Shown in pieces: positions 33,990-41,832 of a stretch of 64,000 nt of DNA. The notes under the pieces were generated by a model that saw only the letters and a list, made by a program, of their open reading frames with translations, was not told the origin of the DNA and made no database searches. The position numbers and the translations under genes are program-made. Numbering within the stretch: the stretch's first letter is position 1; each line of letters opens with the position of its first letter. Source of the stretch: Caulobacter vibrioides (GTDB lineage: Bacteria; Pseudomonadota; Alphaproteobacteria; Caulobacterales; Caulobacteraceae); assembly GCF_002858865.1 (NCBI RefSeq), contig NZ_PJRR01000007.1, positions 124,001 through 188,000 on the forward strand, written 5' to 3'.

Positions 33990-36719
33990 ATGCGCAACCC
34001 GGCCCTGTCGATCGACGTCGACCGTCCGACCAGCCGCCACGTCCGCCAGAACGCCCATCTGCTCAGCGATCTGCTGATCGAGGCGATCACCTATCTGGAG
34101 GGCGAGGAGAAGGCCGAGCTGGTGGCCAAGGCGCGCAAGGCCGCCTCGCGCGAAGACGTGGTCAACGGCGACACGCCGCTGCTCGACCACCTGTTCTCCG
34201 ACCTGACGACCGAGCAGGCCGTGTTTCTGGCGCGGGCCTTCGCCAGCCACTCGCTGCTGGCCAATATCGGCGAGGACGTCGCCGGCCGCCGTCGCCACGC
34301 CGAGGCGGACGCCCAGCCCGGTGACGAGCGCCCCCGCACCCTGATCGACGCCGTGAAGGCGCTGAAGACCGCGGGCAAGTCTGACGCCGAGATGGCTAAG
34401 ATCTTCGCGGCGATGAACGTCGTGCCGGTGCTGACCGCCCACCCGACCGAAGTGCGTCGCCGCAGCATGGTCGACCGCGAGACCGAGATCTCGCGCCTGA
34501 TGGCCCTGCGTCGCCATCACCTGCCGCCGGACCTCGACGCCGAGATCCGCGAGAGCCTGTTCCGCGAGATCGCCCTGATGTGGCGCACGCGCCTCTATCG
34601 TCCCGAGCGGATCACGGTGAAGGACGAGATCCGCAACGCGCTGTCGATCGTCCGTACCTCGATCCTGCCGGCGATCATCGACCTCTACGGCGACTGGACC
34701 GGCAAGATCGGCCAGCACGGCCAATTGGCGCCGCTGCTGAAGATGGGCTCGTGGCTGGGCGGCGACCGCGATGGCCATCCCGGCGTCAACGGCCAGACGC
34801 TGAAGTTGGCCTTGAGCTCGCAGTCCCGCGTGATCCTCGACTGGTACGCCGGCGAGGTGCGCAAGCTGTGGTCCAACCTGGCGGTCTCGACCGCCTATAC
34901 GCCGGTGTCGGACGAGCTGCTGGCCCTGGCCGCCCAGGCCAAGGACCCTTCGGTCCACCGGATCGACGAGCCCTATCGTCTGGCGCTGGAGCTGATCTTC
35001 GACCGCCTGACCGCCGTCTCGCAGAAGCTGACCGGCGCTCCGGTGGCCTTCGCGTCGGGGGTGACCAGCGTCGAGCCGTACGCGCATCCGGACGCCTTCG
35101 TCGCCGACCTGTCGGTGATCATCGACAGCCTGGAGCGCAATGGCGGCGAGCGCCTGGTGGGCTCGGCGTTGCGCACCCTGGTCGAGGTGGCCAAGGCCTG
35201 CGGTTTCCATCTGATGAGCCTGGACCTGCGCCAGAACGCCGATGTCCATGAGCGGACCCTGGACGAGTTGTTCCGCCGGGCCGGCACGGGCGTGGAGTAT
35301 CTGAAGCTCGACGAAGACGCCCGCTGCAAGGTGCTGATCGACGAGCTGTCGCACCAGCGCCCGCTGGTCTCGCCGTTCACCGCCTATGGCGAGGAGACGA
35401 GCAAGGAGCTGGCCACGATGGAGGCGGCCGCTCAGGCGGTGCGCGACTACGGCCACGGGTGCCTTGGCGCCTACATCATCTCGAAGTCGGCGACCCTGTC
35501 CGACATGCTCGAGCCGCTCGTTCTGCTCAAGCAGGTGGGACTGGTCTGGGGCGGGGCCGCGCCGCGCGCCTCGGTCAAGGTCGCGCCGTTGTTCGAGACC
35601 ATCGGCGACCTCGAAAACGGTCCGGCCGTGCTGCGCCAGTGGCTGGAGCTGCCGCTGAGTCGGACGATCCTGGGTGATCGGCCGGTGCAGGAGATCATGC
35701 TCGGCTATTCCGACAGCAATAAGGACGGCGGCTATGTCGCCAGCCGGCGGGGCGTGGCGACGGGCGCTTCGGCCCTGGCCCACGAGGCCGATCGGATGGG
35801 CGTCGGTTTGCAGCTGTTCCACGGCCGCGGCGGCAGCGTCGGACGGGGCGGGGGACCGGCCGCCGAGGCCGTGCTGGCCCAGCCCGCCGGCACCGTCCAG
35901 GGGCGTATCCGCATGACCGAGCAGGGCGAGATGATCGCCCGCCGCTTCGGCGACCAGCCCACCGCGCGCCGCAATCTCGACGGCCTGGCCGCCGCGGTCC
36001 TGATGGCCAGCGACCGCCCGATCCCCAAGCGCGATCCCATGGTCGAGGGCGCCATGACCGCCCTGGCCCAGAGCTCGTTCGAAGGCTATCGGGCCCTCGT
36101 CTATGACGATCCGGCCTTCGAGGACTTCTTCTGGTCGGTCACCCCGATCAGCGAGATCGTCGGCCTGAATATCGGCAGCCGTCCGGCCAGCCGCACCGCC
36201 AGCCGCAAGATCGAGGACCTGCGGGCCATCCCGTGGGTGTTCAGCTGGTCGCAGGCGCGGTTCATGCTGCCCGGCTGGTACGGCTTCGCCTCGGGCGTCG
36301 AGCGGGCCGGCCTTTCGGTCGAGCAGCTGCGCGATCTGGCTGGAAATTTCGACTTCTTCGCCTCCCTGCTGTCGAACATGGAGCTGGCCCTGGCCCAGAG
36401 CCAGATGGGCATCGCCGCGCGATATGTCGGCCTGTCGCCCGACAAGGCCAATGCCGAGCGCATCTTCGCGACCATCCGGCGTGAGCACGAGGCCGCGACC
36501 GGTCTGGCCCTGGCGATCCGGGGTGGCGCCGCGCTGCTCGATAACCAGCCTGATCTCGCCGAGTCGGTCGCCTTGGCCAGTCGCTCGGTCGATCCGCTGA
36601 ACCATCTGCAGCTGGAGCTTCTGTCGCGCCGCCGGGCGGGGGACAGCGACGAAGAGCTGCGTCTGGCGATTCAGCTCACCGTCGCCGGGATCGCGGCGGG
36701 CCTGCGCAATACGGGCTGA
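33990..36719 (+). CDS. ppc: phosphoenolpyruvate carboxylase
   Basis: Ppc carboxylates PEP with bicarbonate to oxaloacetate, the anaplerotic entry to the TCA cycle. The 909-residue product has the catalytic His in VVPVLTAHPTEVRRRS (about residue 155). The glycine loop GWLGGDRDGHPGVN is near 250, GYSDSNKDGGYVASRRG near 575 and FHGRGGSVGRGGGP near 610. It ends ...RNTG, the conserved C-terminal tip. Length matches bacterial Ppc (about 880-930). It sits inside the hexuronate cluster but has no HumR-type site of its own. Confidence 0.97.
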   Translation: MRNPALSIDVDRPTSRHVRQNAHLLSDLLIEAITYLEGEEKAELVAKARKAASREDVVNGDTPLLDHLFSDLTTEQAVFLARAFASHSLLANIGEDVAGRRRHAEADAQPGDERPRTLIDAVKALKTAGKSDAEMAKIFAAMNVVPVLTAHPTEVRRRSMVDRETEISRLMALRRHHLPPDLDAEIRESLFREIALMWRTRLYRPERITVKDEIRNALSIVRTSILPAIIDLYGDWTGKIGQHGQLAPLLKMGSWLGGDRDGHPGVNGQTLKLALSSQSRVILDWYAGEVRKLWSNLAVSTAYTPVSDELLALAAQAKDPSVHRIDEPYRLALELIFDRLTAVSQKLTGAPVAFASGVTSVEPYAHPDAFVADLSVIIDSLERNGGERLVGSALRTLVEVAKACGFHLMSLDLRQNADVHERTLDELFRRAGTGVEYLKLDEDARCKVLIDELSHQRPLVSPFTAYGEETSKELATMEAAAQAVRDYGHGCLGAYIISKSATLSDMLEPLVLLKQVGLVWGGAAPRASVKVAPLFETIGDLENGPAVLRQWLELPLSRTILGDRPVQEIMLGYSDSNKDGGYVASRRGVATGASALAHEADRMGVGLQLFHGRGGSVGRGGGPAAEAVLAQPAGTVQGRIRMTEQGEMIARRFGDQPTARRNLDGLAAAVLMASDRPIPKRDPMVEGAMTALAQSSFEGYRALVYDDPAFEDFFWSVTPISEIVGLNIGSRPASRTASRKIEDLRAIPWVFSWSQARFMLPGWYGFASGVERAGLSVEQLRDLAGNFDFFASLLSNMELALAQSQMGIAARYVGLSPDKANAERIFATIRREHEAATGLALAIRGGAALLDNQPDLAESVALASRSVDPLNHLQLELLSRRRAGDSDEELRLAIQLTVAGIAAGLRNTG

Positions 36720-36831
36720 GGGAGCGGTGTTTCTTCAGGTCTCGGAAGGCTCGTGAATCCAAGGGGTTAGGACTAGAAAATTCTCGCGTAACGGTGCTTG
36801 CGCTCTTCTTCGGTTTCTGATTATCTGCCGA

Positions 36832-36845
36832 TGACACCGGTGGCA
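36832..36845. promoter_or_regulatory. HumR operator 1 upstream of kdgA
   Basis: TGACACCGGTGGCA is the first of a pair of sites 34 bp apart centre to centre, roughly three helical turns, suggesting cooperative binding of the LacI-type dimer or tetramer. Confidence 0.7.
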
Positions 36846-36865
36846 AAGACGGCTCTGCTGCTCTC

Positions 36866-36879
36866 GGTAACCGGTGTCA
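36866..36879. promoter_or_regulatory. HumR operator 2 upstream of kdgA
   Basis: GGTAACCGGTGTCA, identical to the site between uxaA and humR, is the second of the paired operators preceding the kdgA-kdgK operon. Confidence 0.7.
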
Positions 36880-37249
36880 TTACGTTTCGGTTCGGCGTTG
36901 TGGTCGGTCCGTCTCGTTTTGCGGCTCTTTGAGCTCGCTCCTGCGCAAACTTTCGGGGCGTCGGCGGAGTCCGACGCCTCAATTTTGTGTCGGGCGGCGA
37001 GCGCGGCGGGCCGACGGAAAAGGTCAGGGGAAGGAAGCGTCCATCGGAAAGCTTTCGCGCGAAGCCGGCTGCCAAGGCCGATTTCAGCGCGGTCGCATCC
37101 CTTAGTTTGACGTTGCGGCAAGCCCGGTGTGGCGCGCGAGCGCGACGCGGTCTAAGGGAACGCCCTGAGCCAATTCCGGCGAAATATTGCTCGCGCGGCG
37201 GCCCATGCGGTCCTTCGCGCAAGAACGATCCTTCGGGAAGGAGTTTGAG
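36880..37249 (+). other. long untranslated leader of the kdgA-kdgK operon with an attenuator-like hairpin
   Basis: About 370 bases separate the last HumR site from the kdgA start and hold no convincing reading frame. GGCGTCGG (36957-36964) pairs with CCGACGCC (36971-36978) and is followed by TCAATTTTGTG, so transcription may pause or terminate here. A strong ribosome-binding site, GGGAAGGAG, precedes ATG 37250. If the promoter is at the operators, this is an unusually long 5' leader. Confidence 0.5.
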
Positions 37250-37924
37250 ATGGTGAAAGACCGTATGGCGGTGCTGACCGCCCTGATGGACCAGGGCGTC
37301 ATTCCGGTGTTCTACCACCCGGACGTCGAGGTCTGTAAGAACGTGATCCAGGCCTGCGCCGACGGCGGCGCGCCCTGCATCGAGTTCACCAACCGCGGCG
37401 ATTTCGCCAGCCACGTCTTCTATGAAGTGACCCGCTATTTCGCCGAGGCGGATCCGCGCGTGATCATGGGCGTGGGCTCGATCGTCGACGCTCCGACCGC
37501 CGGCATCTACATCGCCAACGGCGCCAAGTTCGTCGTCGGCCCGATCCTGAACGCCGACGTCGCCAAGGTCTGCAACCGTCGCAAGATCCCGTATTCGCCG
37601 GGCTGCGGTTCGGCCTCGGAAATCTCGTACGCCGAAGAGCTGGGCTGCGAGATCGTCAAGGTGTTCCCGGGTTCGTCGGTCGGCGGCCCCGATTTCGTCA
37701 AGGCGGTGCTGGGCCCGATGCCCTGGACCCGCATCATGCCGACGGGCGGCGTCGATCCGGACGAGGCCTCGGTGAAGAAGTGGTTCGGCGCGGGCATCGT
37801 CGCCGCCGGCATGGGCTCCAAGCTGATCACGCAAGAGATGCTGGACGCCAAGGACTACGCGGGCATCTCCAAGAAGGTCCGCGAGACGGTAGACCTGATC
37901 AAGAAGGTTCGTGGGAAGGCCTAA
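37250..37924 (+). CDS. kdgA: 2-keto-3-deoxy-6-phosphogluconate aldolase
   Basis: The enzyme splits KDPG to pyruvate and glyceraldehyde-3-phosphate, the last step of the hexuronate path. The start is ATG 37250 (224 residues, MVKDRMAVLTALMDQGVIPVF), supported by the strong upstream ribosome-binding site; an ATG-less longer frame exists but looks non-coding. It is a KHG/KDPG class I aldolase: Glu in IEFTNRGD and the Schiff-base Lys in GCEIVKVFPGSSVGGP (about residue 140). The phosphate loop is MPTGGVDPDEASVKKWF. It is seven bases before kdgK, so clearly an operon. Confidence 0.93.
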   Translation: MVKDRMAVLTALMDQGVIPVFYHPDVEVCKNVIQACADGGAPCIEFTNRGDFASHVFYEVTRYFAEADPRVIMGVGSIVDAPTAGIYIANGAKFVVGPILNADVAKVCNRRKIPYSPGCGSASEISYAEELGCEIVKVFPGSSVGGPDFVKAVLGPMPWTRIMPTGGVDPDEASVKKWFGAGIVAAGMGSKLITQEMLDAKDYAGISKKVRETVDLIKKVRGKA

Positions 37925-37930
37925 AACCAA

Positions 37931-39037
37931 ATGACCGACAATATCCTCAACATCCGCCCGGCTTCGGAAACGAAGTGGGATTGCGCCAGCTTCGGTGAAG
38001 TGATGCTGCGTTTCGACCCGGGCTTTGGCCGGGTGCGCAACGCCCGTCAGTTCCAGGTCTGGGAAGGCGGCGGCGAATACAACGTCGCCCGCGCTTTCAA
38101 GAAGTGCTGGGGCAAGCGCTCGACGGCCGTCACCGCTCTGCCGGTGAACGATCTGGGCTGGCTGGTCGAGGATCTGATGATGCAGGGCGGTGTCGACACC
38201 TCCCACATCATCTGGCGCGATTTCGACGGCCTGGGCCGCAACACGCGCGTTGGTCTGAACTTCACCGAGAAGGGCTTCGGCGTTCGTCCGGCCCTGGGCT
38301 GCAGCGACCGGGGTCACTCGGCCGCCTCGCAGATCCGCCCCGGTGAAGTGAACTGGGAAAAGCTGTTCGGCGAAGAAGGCGTGCGCTGGTTCCACACCGG
38401 CGGCATCTTCGCGGCCCTGGCCAGCAACACCGCCGAAGCCGTGATCGAAGCGGTCGAAGTGGCCCGCAAGTACGGCACCGTGGTGTCCTACGACCTGAAC
38501 TACCGCGCCAGCCTGTGGAAGTCGCAGGGCGGCAAGGAAGGCGCTCAGAAGGTCAATCGTCACATCGCCCAGTACGTCGACGTGATGATCGGCAACGAGG
38601 AAGACTTCACCGCCTGCCTCGGCTTCGAAGTGGAAGGCCTGGACGAGCACATCAGCTCGATCGACCCGGCCAACTTCAAGAAGATGATCGAGACCGCTGT
38701 GAAGCAGTTCCCGAACTTCAAGGTCGCCGCCACCACCCTGCGCAACGCCAAGACCGCCTCGGTCAACGACTGGTCGGCGATCCTGTACGCGGGCGGCCAG
38801 TTCTACGCCTCGATGATGCGTGAGAACCTCGAGATCTACGACCGCGTCGGCGGCGGCGACGGCTTCGCTTCTGGTCTTGCGTTCGGCTTCATGGAAGGCA
38901 AGGGCCCCCAGGCCGCCGTCGAGTACGGCGCGGCTCACGGCGCCCTGGCCATGACCACCCCGGGCGACACCTCGATGGTGCGCAAGGAAGAGGTCGAGGC
39001 CGTGATGAAGGGCAAGGGCGCGCGGGTCATCCGCTAA
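37931..39037 (+). CDS. kdgK: 2-keto-3-deoxygluconate kinase
   Basis: KdgK phosphorylates KDG with ATP to KDPG, the substrate of KdgA. The 368-residue ribokinase/PfkB member has the N-terminal FGEVMLRFDPGFGRVRNARQF (sugar-binding), GGGEYNVARAFKKCWGK, and the late GGGDGFASGLAFGF motif with the catalytic Asp (about residue 310). It is longer than E. coli KdgK (309), with insertions around residues 110-150, as in other alphaproteobacterial forms. It lies six bases after kdgA. Confidence 0.94.
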   Translation: MTDNILNIRPASETKWDCASFGEVMLRFDPGFGRVRNARQFQVWEGGGEYNVARAFKKCWGKRSTAVTALPVNDLGWLVEDLMMQGGVDTSHIIWRDFDGLGRNTRVGLNFTEKGFGVRPALGCSDRGHSAASQIRPGEVNWEKLFGEEGVRWFHTGGIFAALASNTAEAVIEAVEVARKYGTVVSYDLNYRASLWKSQGGKEGAQKVNRHIAQYVDVMIGNEEDFTACLGFEVEGLDEHISSIDPANFKKMIETAVKQFPNFKVAATTLRNAKTASVNDWSAILYAGGQFYASMMRENLEIYDRVGGGDGFASGLAFGFMEGKGPQAAVEYGAAHGALAMTTPGDTSMVRKEEVEAVMKGKGARVIR

Positions 39038-39272
39038 GCGTCTCTCGTTCTTTGAAGAGCAAAGAGAAGTCCTCGGTCGCAAGGCCGGGGACTTTTTCTT
39101 TGGCGCAGGGCGGGTTGTAGATGTCGGCCTCCTCGCGCTCCTTCTCCGCGAGGAGCTCGGCGAACCGCGTGAAGCGCTCCTGAAGCTTGCGGGTCAGCCA
39201 GGCTTGCTCGTGGCGACGACGACGCGCCGAGCGCGATCCGCCGGAGCGATGAGGTTTTCGAGGGGAGGGCAT
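39027..39272 (-). CDS. possible 81-residue basic protein
   Basis: The frame runs from ATG 39272, preceded on the minus strand by GGAGCCCCAAATGCCCTCCC, to a stop that overlaps the kdgK end by 11 bases. The product has a very basic N-terminus (SRSARRRRHEQAW) and a charged helix (ERFTRFAELLAEKEREEADIYNP). Family unknown. Its 3' part coincides with the T-tailed terminator of kdgK, so the frame could be fortuitous. Confidence 0.4.
   Translation of the reverse strand: MPSPRKPHRSGGSRSARRRRHEQAWLTRKLQERFTRFAELLAEKEREEADIYNPPCAKEKVPGLATEDFSLLFKERETLSG
39067..39100 (+). terminator. intrinsic terminator of kdgA-kdgK
   Basis: AGTCCTCGG (39068-39076) pairs with CCGGGGACT (39085-39093) through nine pairs including one G-T, with an 8-base loop, followed by TTTTTCTTT. 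It lies 30 bases after the kdgK stop. Confidence 0.85.
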
Positions 39273-39285
39273 TTGGGGCTCCTGA

Positions 39286-39404
39286 AATCCTCCCCCCAGC
39301 GGGGGAGGTGGCGCGAAGCGCCGGAGGGGGAAGTCCTACCGCGCCTGCCTCTTCCCCCTCCGTCGTCCCTTCGGGCCGACACCTCCCCCGCTGGGGGGAG
39401 GATT
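39286..39404. repeat. palindromic intergenic element, family B copy 2
   Basis: Perfect 24-bp arms at 39286-39309 and 39381-39404 (outer part AATCCTCCCCCC). The interior GGAGGGGGAAGTCC.../CTTCCCCCTCC pairs again. The same architecture and most of the sequence occur at 13303-13420. Confidence 0.85.
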
Positions 39405-39870
39405 GGAGCGCACGGAAGCCGCTCAGCGGTGTGACCGTGAGGTGCGGGGAGGGATGCGGAGCGCCGGGCGACGCCCGGAGTTCTGTTGTGTTGTTACCGT
39501 TTCGACGAAGACCGACGCTCCGCGCGATCGTTATCCGCCAGCGTCCCGTCAGGTGGCCCTCTTCAGGCCTTACCGGGACCTGGGCGCACTCGTTTCCGAG
39601 AGGCCCAGCGGTCGGAGAGGACGAGCCAATACAGGCTAAGACACATCCCTTTATCCCCAACCACGCCGACGGCGGGCGGGTCTGGCCAGCAACCAGATCC
39701 CCGGACCGTCCGAGTATCCCCCTCGAACCTGTCCCCGCTCGACCGCCCCTCAAAGCCGCGAAGGTCGCTGGCCGCGCGCCCTCCCCAGTGCTTCGAGGTG
39801 GGAAGAGGATAGGGCAGGTTTCGGAGCCGGGGATGAAATCGCAGGAGCGCTCGTCGAATGCTCACAAAAG
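39405..39870. other. 466-base stretch between two palindromic elements, no recognised gene
   Basis: I searched both strands for a reading frame with normal composition, for tRNA-like cloverleafs, and for tmRNA, RNase P, SRP and 6S landmarks, and found none. A CCGGGCGACGCCCGG hairpin lies near 39463-39477. Short inverted repeats around 39590-39625 suggest local secondary structure. It could be a decayed gene or a structured RNA. Confidence 0.4.
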
Positions 39871-40054
39871 CCCTCTCTCTTAGAGAGAGGGAGGGGCCCA
39901 TGCGCAGCATGGGAGGGTGAGTGGTTTCACCTTCTCCGGACAGGGCAGGGAAGTGGAAGGCATTGAATTGGCGGAGGGTTCACGGCTTGCCCCGTAACCA
40001 CTCACCCTCCCACGCCTTGCGGCGCGGGCCCCTCCCTCTCTCTAAGAGAGAGGG
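39871..40054. repeat. palindromic intergenic element, family C
   Basis: Perfect 29-bp outer arms (39871-39899 and 40026-40054, built on CCCTCTCTCTTAGAGAGAGGG) enclose perfect 16-bp inner arms (39911-39926 with 39996-40011, GGGAGGGTGAGTGGTT). Each outer arm is itself nearly self-complementary, so several folds are possible. Only one copy is present in this window. Confidence 0.85.
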
Positions 40055-40070
40055 ACCCAATCCCCGTCCC

Positions 40071-40382
40071 CTACGAGCGTTCAGCCCGCAGTTTCGCGTT
40101 CAGCGCCAGGCTCTCTTCCATCCGCGCCAGCTGCTCCTGCGTGGCGGGCGACTGGTGCTGGGCCTTCCACTCGGCGGCGGGCATGCCGTGGACCGCCTCG
40201 CGGGCGGCCTCCTTGCTGATTGCGCCGTCCGAGGCCTCGTGGACCCAGTCGCCCAGGCAGTTGCGGCAGAAGCCGGCCAGGCCCATCAGGTCGATGTTCT
40301 GGGCGTCGCTGCGCATCTGCAGATGCTCGACCAGGCGGCGGAAGGCGGCGGCGGCGAGGCGGTCTTCGATGTCGAGGGTCAT
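40071..40382 (-). CDS. DUF1244-family protein
   Basis: The 103-residue product starts at ATG 40382 (MTLDIEDRLAAAAFRRLVEHLQMRSD), just inside the adjacent repeat element. It carries the family core NIDLMGLAGFCRNCLGDWVHEA with a Cys-x-x-Cys pair that is conserved in DUF1244, followed by a helical charged tail. The family is widespread in alphaproteobacteria; solved members are small helical proteins without known activity. Confidence 0.88.
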   Translation of the reverse strand: MTLDIEDRLAAAAFRRLVEHLQMRSDAQNIDLMGLAGFCRNCLGDWVHEASDGAISKEAAREAVHGMPAAEWKAQHQSPATQEQLARMEESLALNAKLRAERS

Positions 40383-40397
40383 GGGCGTTCCAAATGT

Positions 40398-40514
40398 CGT
40401 GTCATCCCGGCCGAAAGACCGCGAAGCGGGCTGTAGAGCCGGGACCCAGGGGCCACTGCAGTGCGCCGGCCCCTGGGTCCCGGCGCTCCGCTGCGCTACG
40501 GCCGGGATGACACG
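40398..40514. repeat. palindromic intergenic element, family A copy 2
   Basis: Same 13-bp outer arms as the copy at 32904-33010: CGTGTCATCCCGG at 40398-40410 and CCGGGATGACACG at 40502-40514. The same CCGGGACCCAGGGGC-type inner arms occur around 40439-40484. The arms match copy 1 exactly while the loop differs, as expected for selection or mobility of the stem. Confidence 0.85.
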
Positions 40515-40592
40515 GAAAAGCGTCGGTTTCGAGCCTAGAGATTCCGATCTTTCAGCGCGAGAGTGCCCAACCCCTTTCGGCAGGATTCGACC

Positions 40593-41678
40593 ATGGACTT
40601 CTCGAAGCTTCGCGCCACCAGCAAGGTCACCACCGAGTGGAGCTATCCGCAAGGCGCGCCGCTGCGCACGGGCTGGCTGCGGGTCGATACGGCGCCCGAC
40701 CATGAGCTCTACTGGGAGGAATACGGCCGCGCCGACGGCTAGCCGGTGATGTTCCTGCACGGCGGTCCCGGCGGGGCCTGCGCGCCGGTGATGTCGCGCT
40801 TCTTCGATCCGGACCGCTATCGGGTGATCCTGTTCGACCAGCGTGGCTGCGGCAAGAGCCGCCCGACCGTGGCGGCCGATGGCCCGGACAAGGCCCTAGC
40901 CAACAACACCACCGACCATCTGGTCTCCGACATCAACGCCCTGCGCGAGGCGCTGGGGATCAGCGGCAAGATGCATGTGTTCGGCGGCAGCTGGGGCAGC
41001 ACCCTGGCCCTCGTCTATGCCATCCGTCATCCGGAGAAGGTCGCCTCGCTGATCCTGCGCGGCATCTTCCTGGGGCGGAAGGAGGACCTGCTCTACATGT
41101 ATCAGGGCAACGCCGCGACCTATCAGGCCCAGCCCTACGCCCTGACCGCGCCGGGCGCCTACATCACCTATCCGGACGAATGGAAGGCCTTTGTCGAGGT
41201 GATCGCGCCCGAACAGCGCGGCGACATGATGGCCGCCTATAAGGCGATCTTCGACACGGTTCCGACCACCGACACCGAGCGCGCGGCGCAGCTGAAGGCG
41301 GCCCTGGCCTGGTCGGTGTGGGAAGGCACGATCTCGAACATGATCCCGGCCGCCGAGGACGCGGGCAAGTTCGGCGAGGCCGAATTCGCGCTGAGCTTCG
41401 CCCAGATCGAGGCCCACTTCTTCGCCCACGACCTGTTCCTGAAAGAGGACGAGATCACCGACGGCGTGGCGGCGCTCACGGGCGTGCCGGTCCATATCGT
41501 GCATGGTCGTTTCGACCAGGTCTGCCCGCTGACCCAGGGCTCGCGGCTGGTCCAGGCCCTGGAGGCGGCGGGGCTGCCGCCGGCGACCTATGTCATCACC
41601 GACGCCGGCCACAGCGCCATGGAGGCCCAGACGGTGATCGCCCTGACCGCGATCATGGATGGGCTGCCCAGGCTGTAG
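40593..41678 (+). pseudogene. pip: prolyl aminopeptidase interrupted by one in-frame amber codon
   Basis: Proline iminopeptidase removes N-terminal Pro from peptides. From ATG 40593 the frame encodes a normal family N-terminus (TGWLRVDTAPDHELYWEEYG, residues 25-44), then meets TAG at 40740-40742 after residue 49 (DG-stop-PVMFLHGGPGGA). It continues without further defects for 310 codons: oxyanion motif HGGPGGACAP, nucleophile elbow VFGGSWGSTLALVYA, catalytic Asp in VHGRFDQVCP and His in DAGHSAMEAQ. A single C-to-T or A-to-T change in CAG or AAG would create the stop. Re-initiation at GTG 40746 or ATG 40749 would give a protein lacking the first two strands. It may be a recent pseudogene or a sequencing error. 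Confidence 0.85.
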
Positions 41679-41832
41679 TCGTCTGCTCGGCCATCGGGGG
41701 TCTCGGCGCCGGGAATTCGTCGGGTGACAAGGCTGTCAAATTGAGCGATCGGTGGGTTGCGTCCGCGACTTGACTCAGCGCGGCATGCGGCAAGGCGCAA
41801 AGCCAGTACGATATTTTGGGGAGCGTACAGAC

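Noticed and set aside
30474-36605. A 2043-codon open frame on the minus strand
   Set aside because: It is antisense to humR-end, uxaC, kduI, kduD and ppc, all of which have strong family motifs. Its composition is that of an antisense shadow in GC-rich DNA.
39034-39753. A 239-codon minus-strand frame through the family B palindrome
   Set aside because: Composition is not protein-like and it runs across a repeat element and a terminator.
39405-39870. tmRNA, RNase P RNA, 6S or SRP RNA in the large gap
   Set aside because: None of the landmark sequences I know (tag reading frame, GAGGAAAGTCCGG-type, SRP tetraloop region) was found on either strand.
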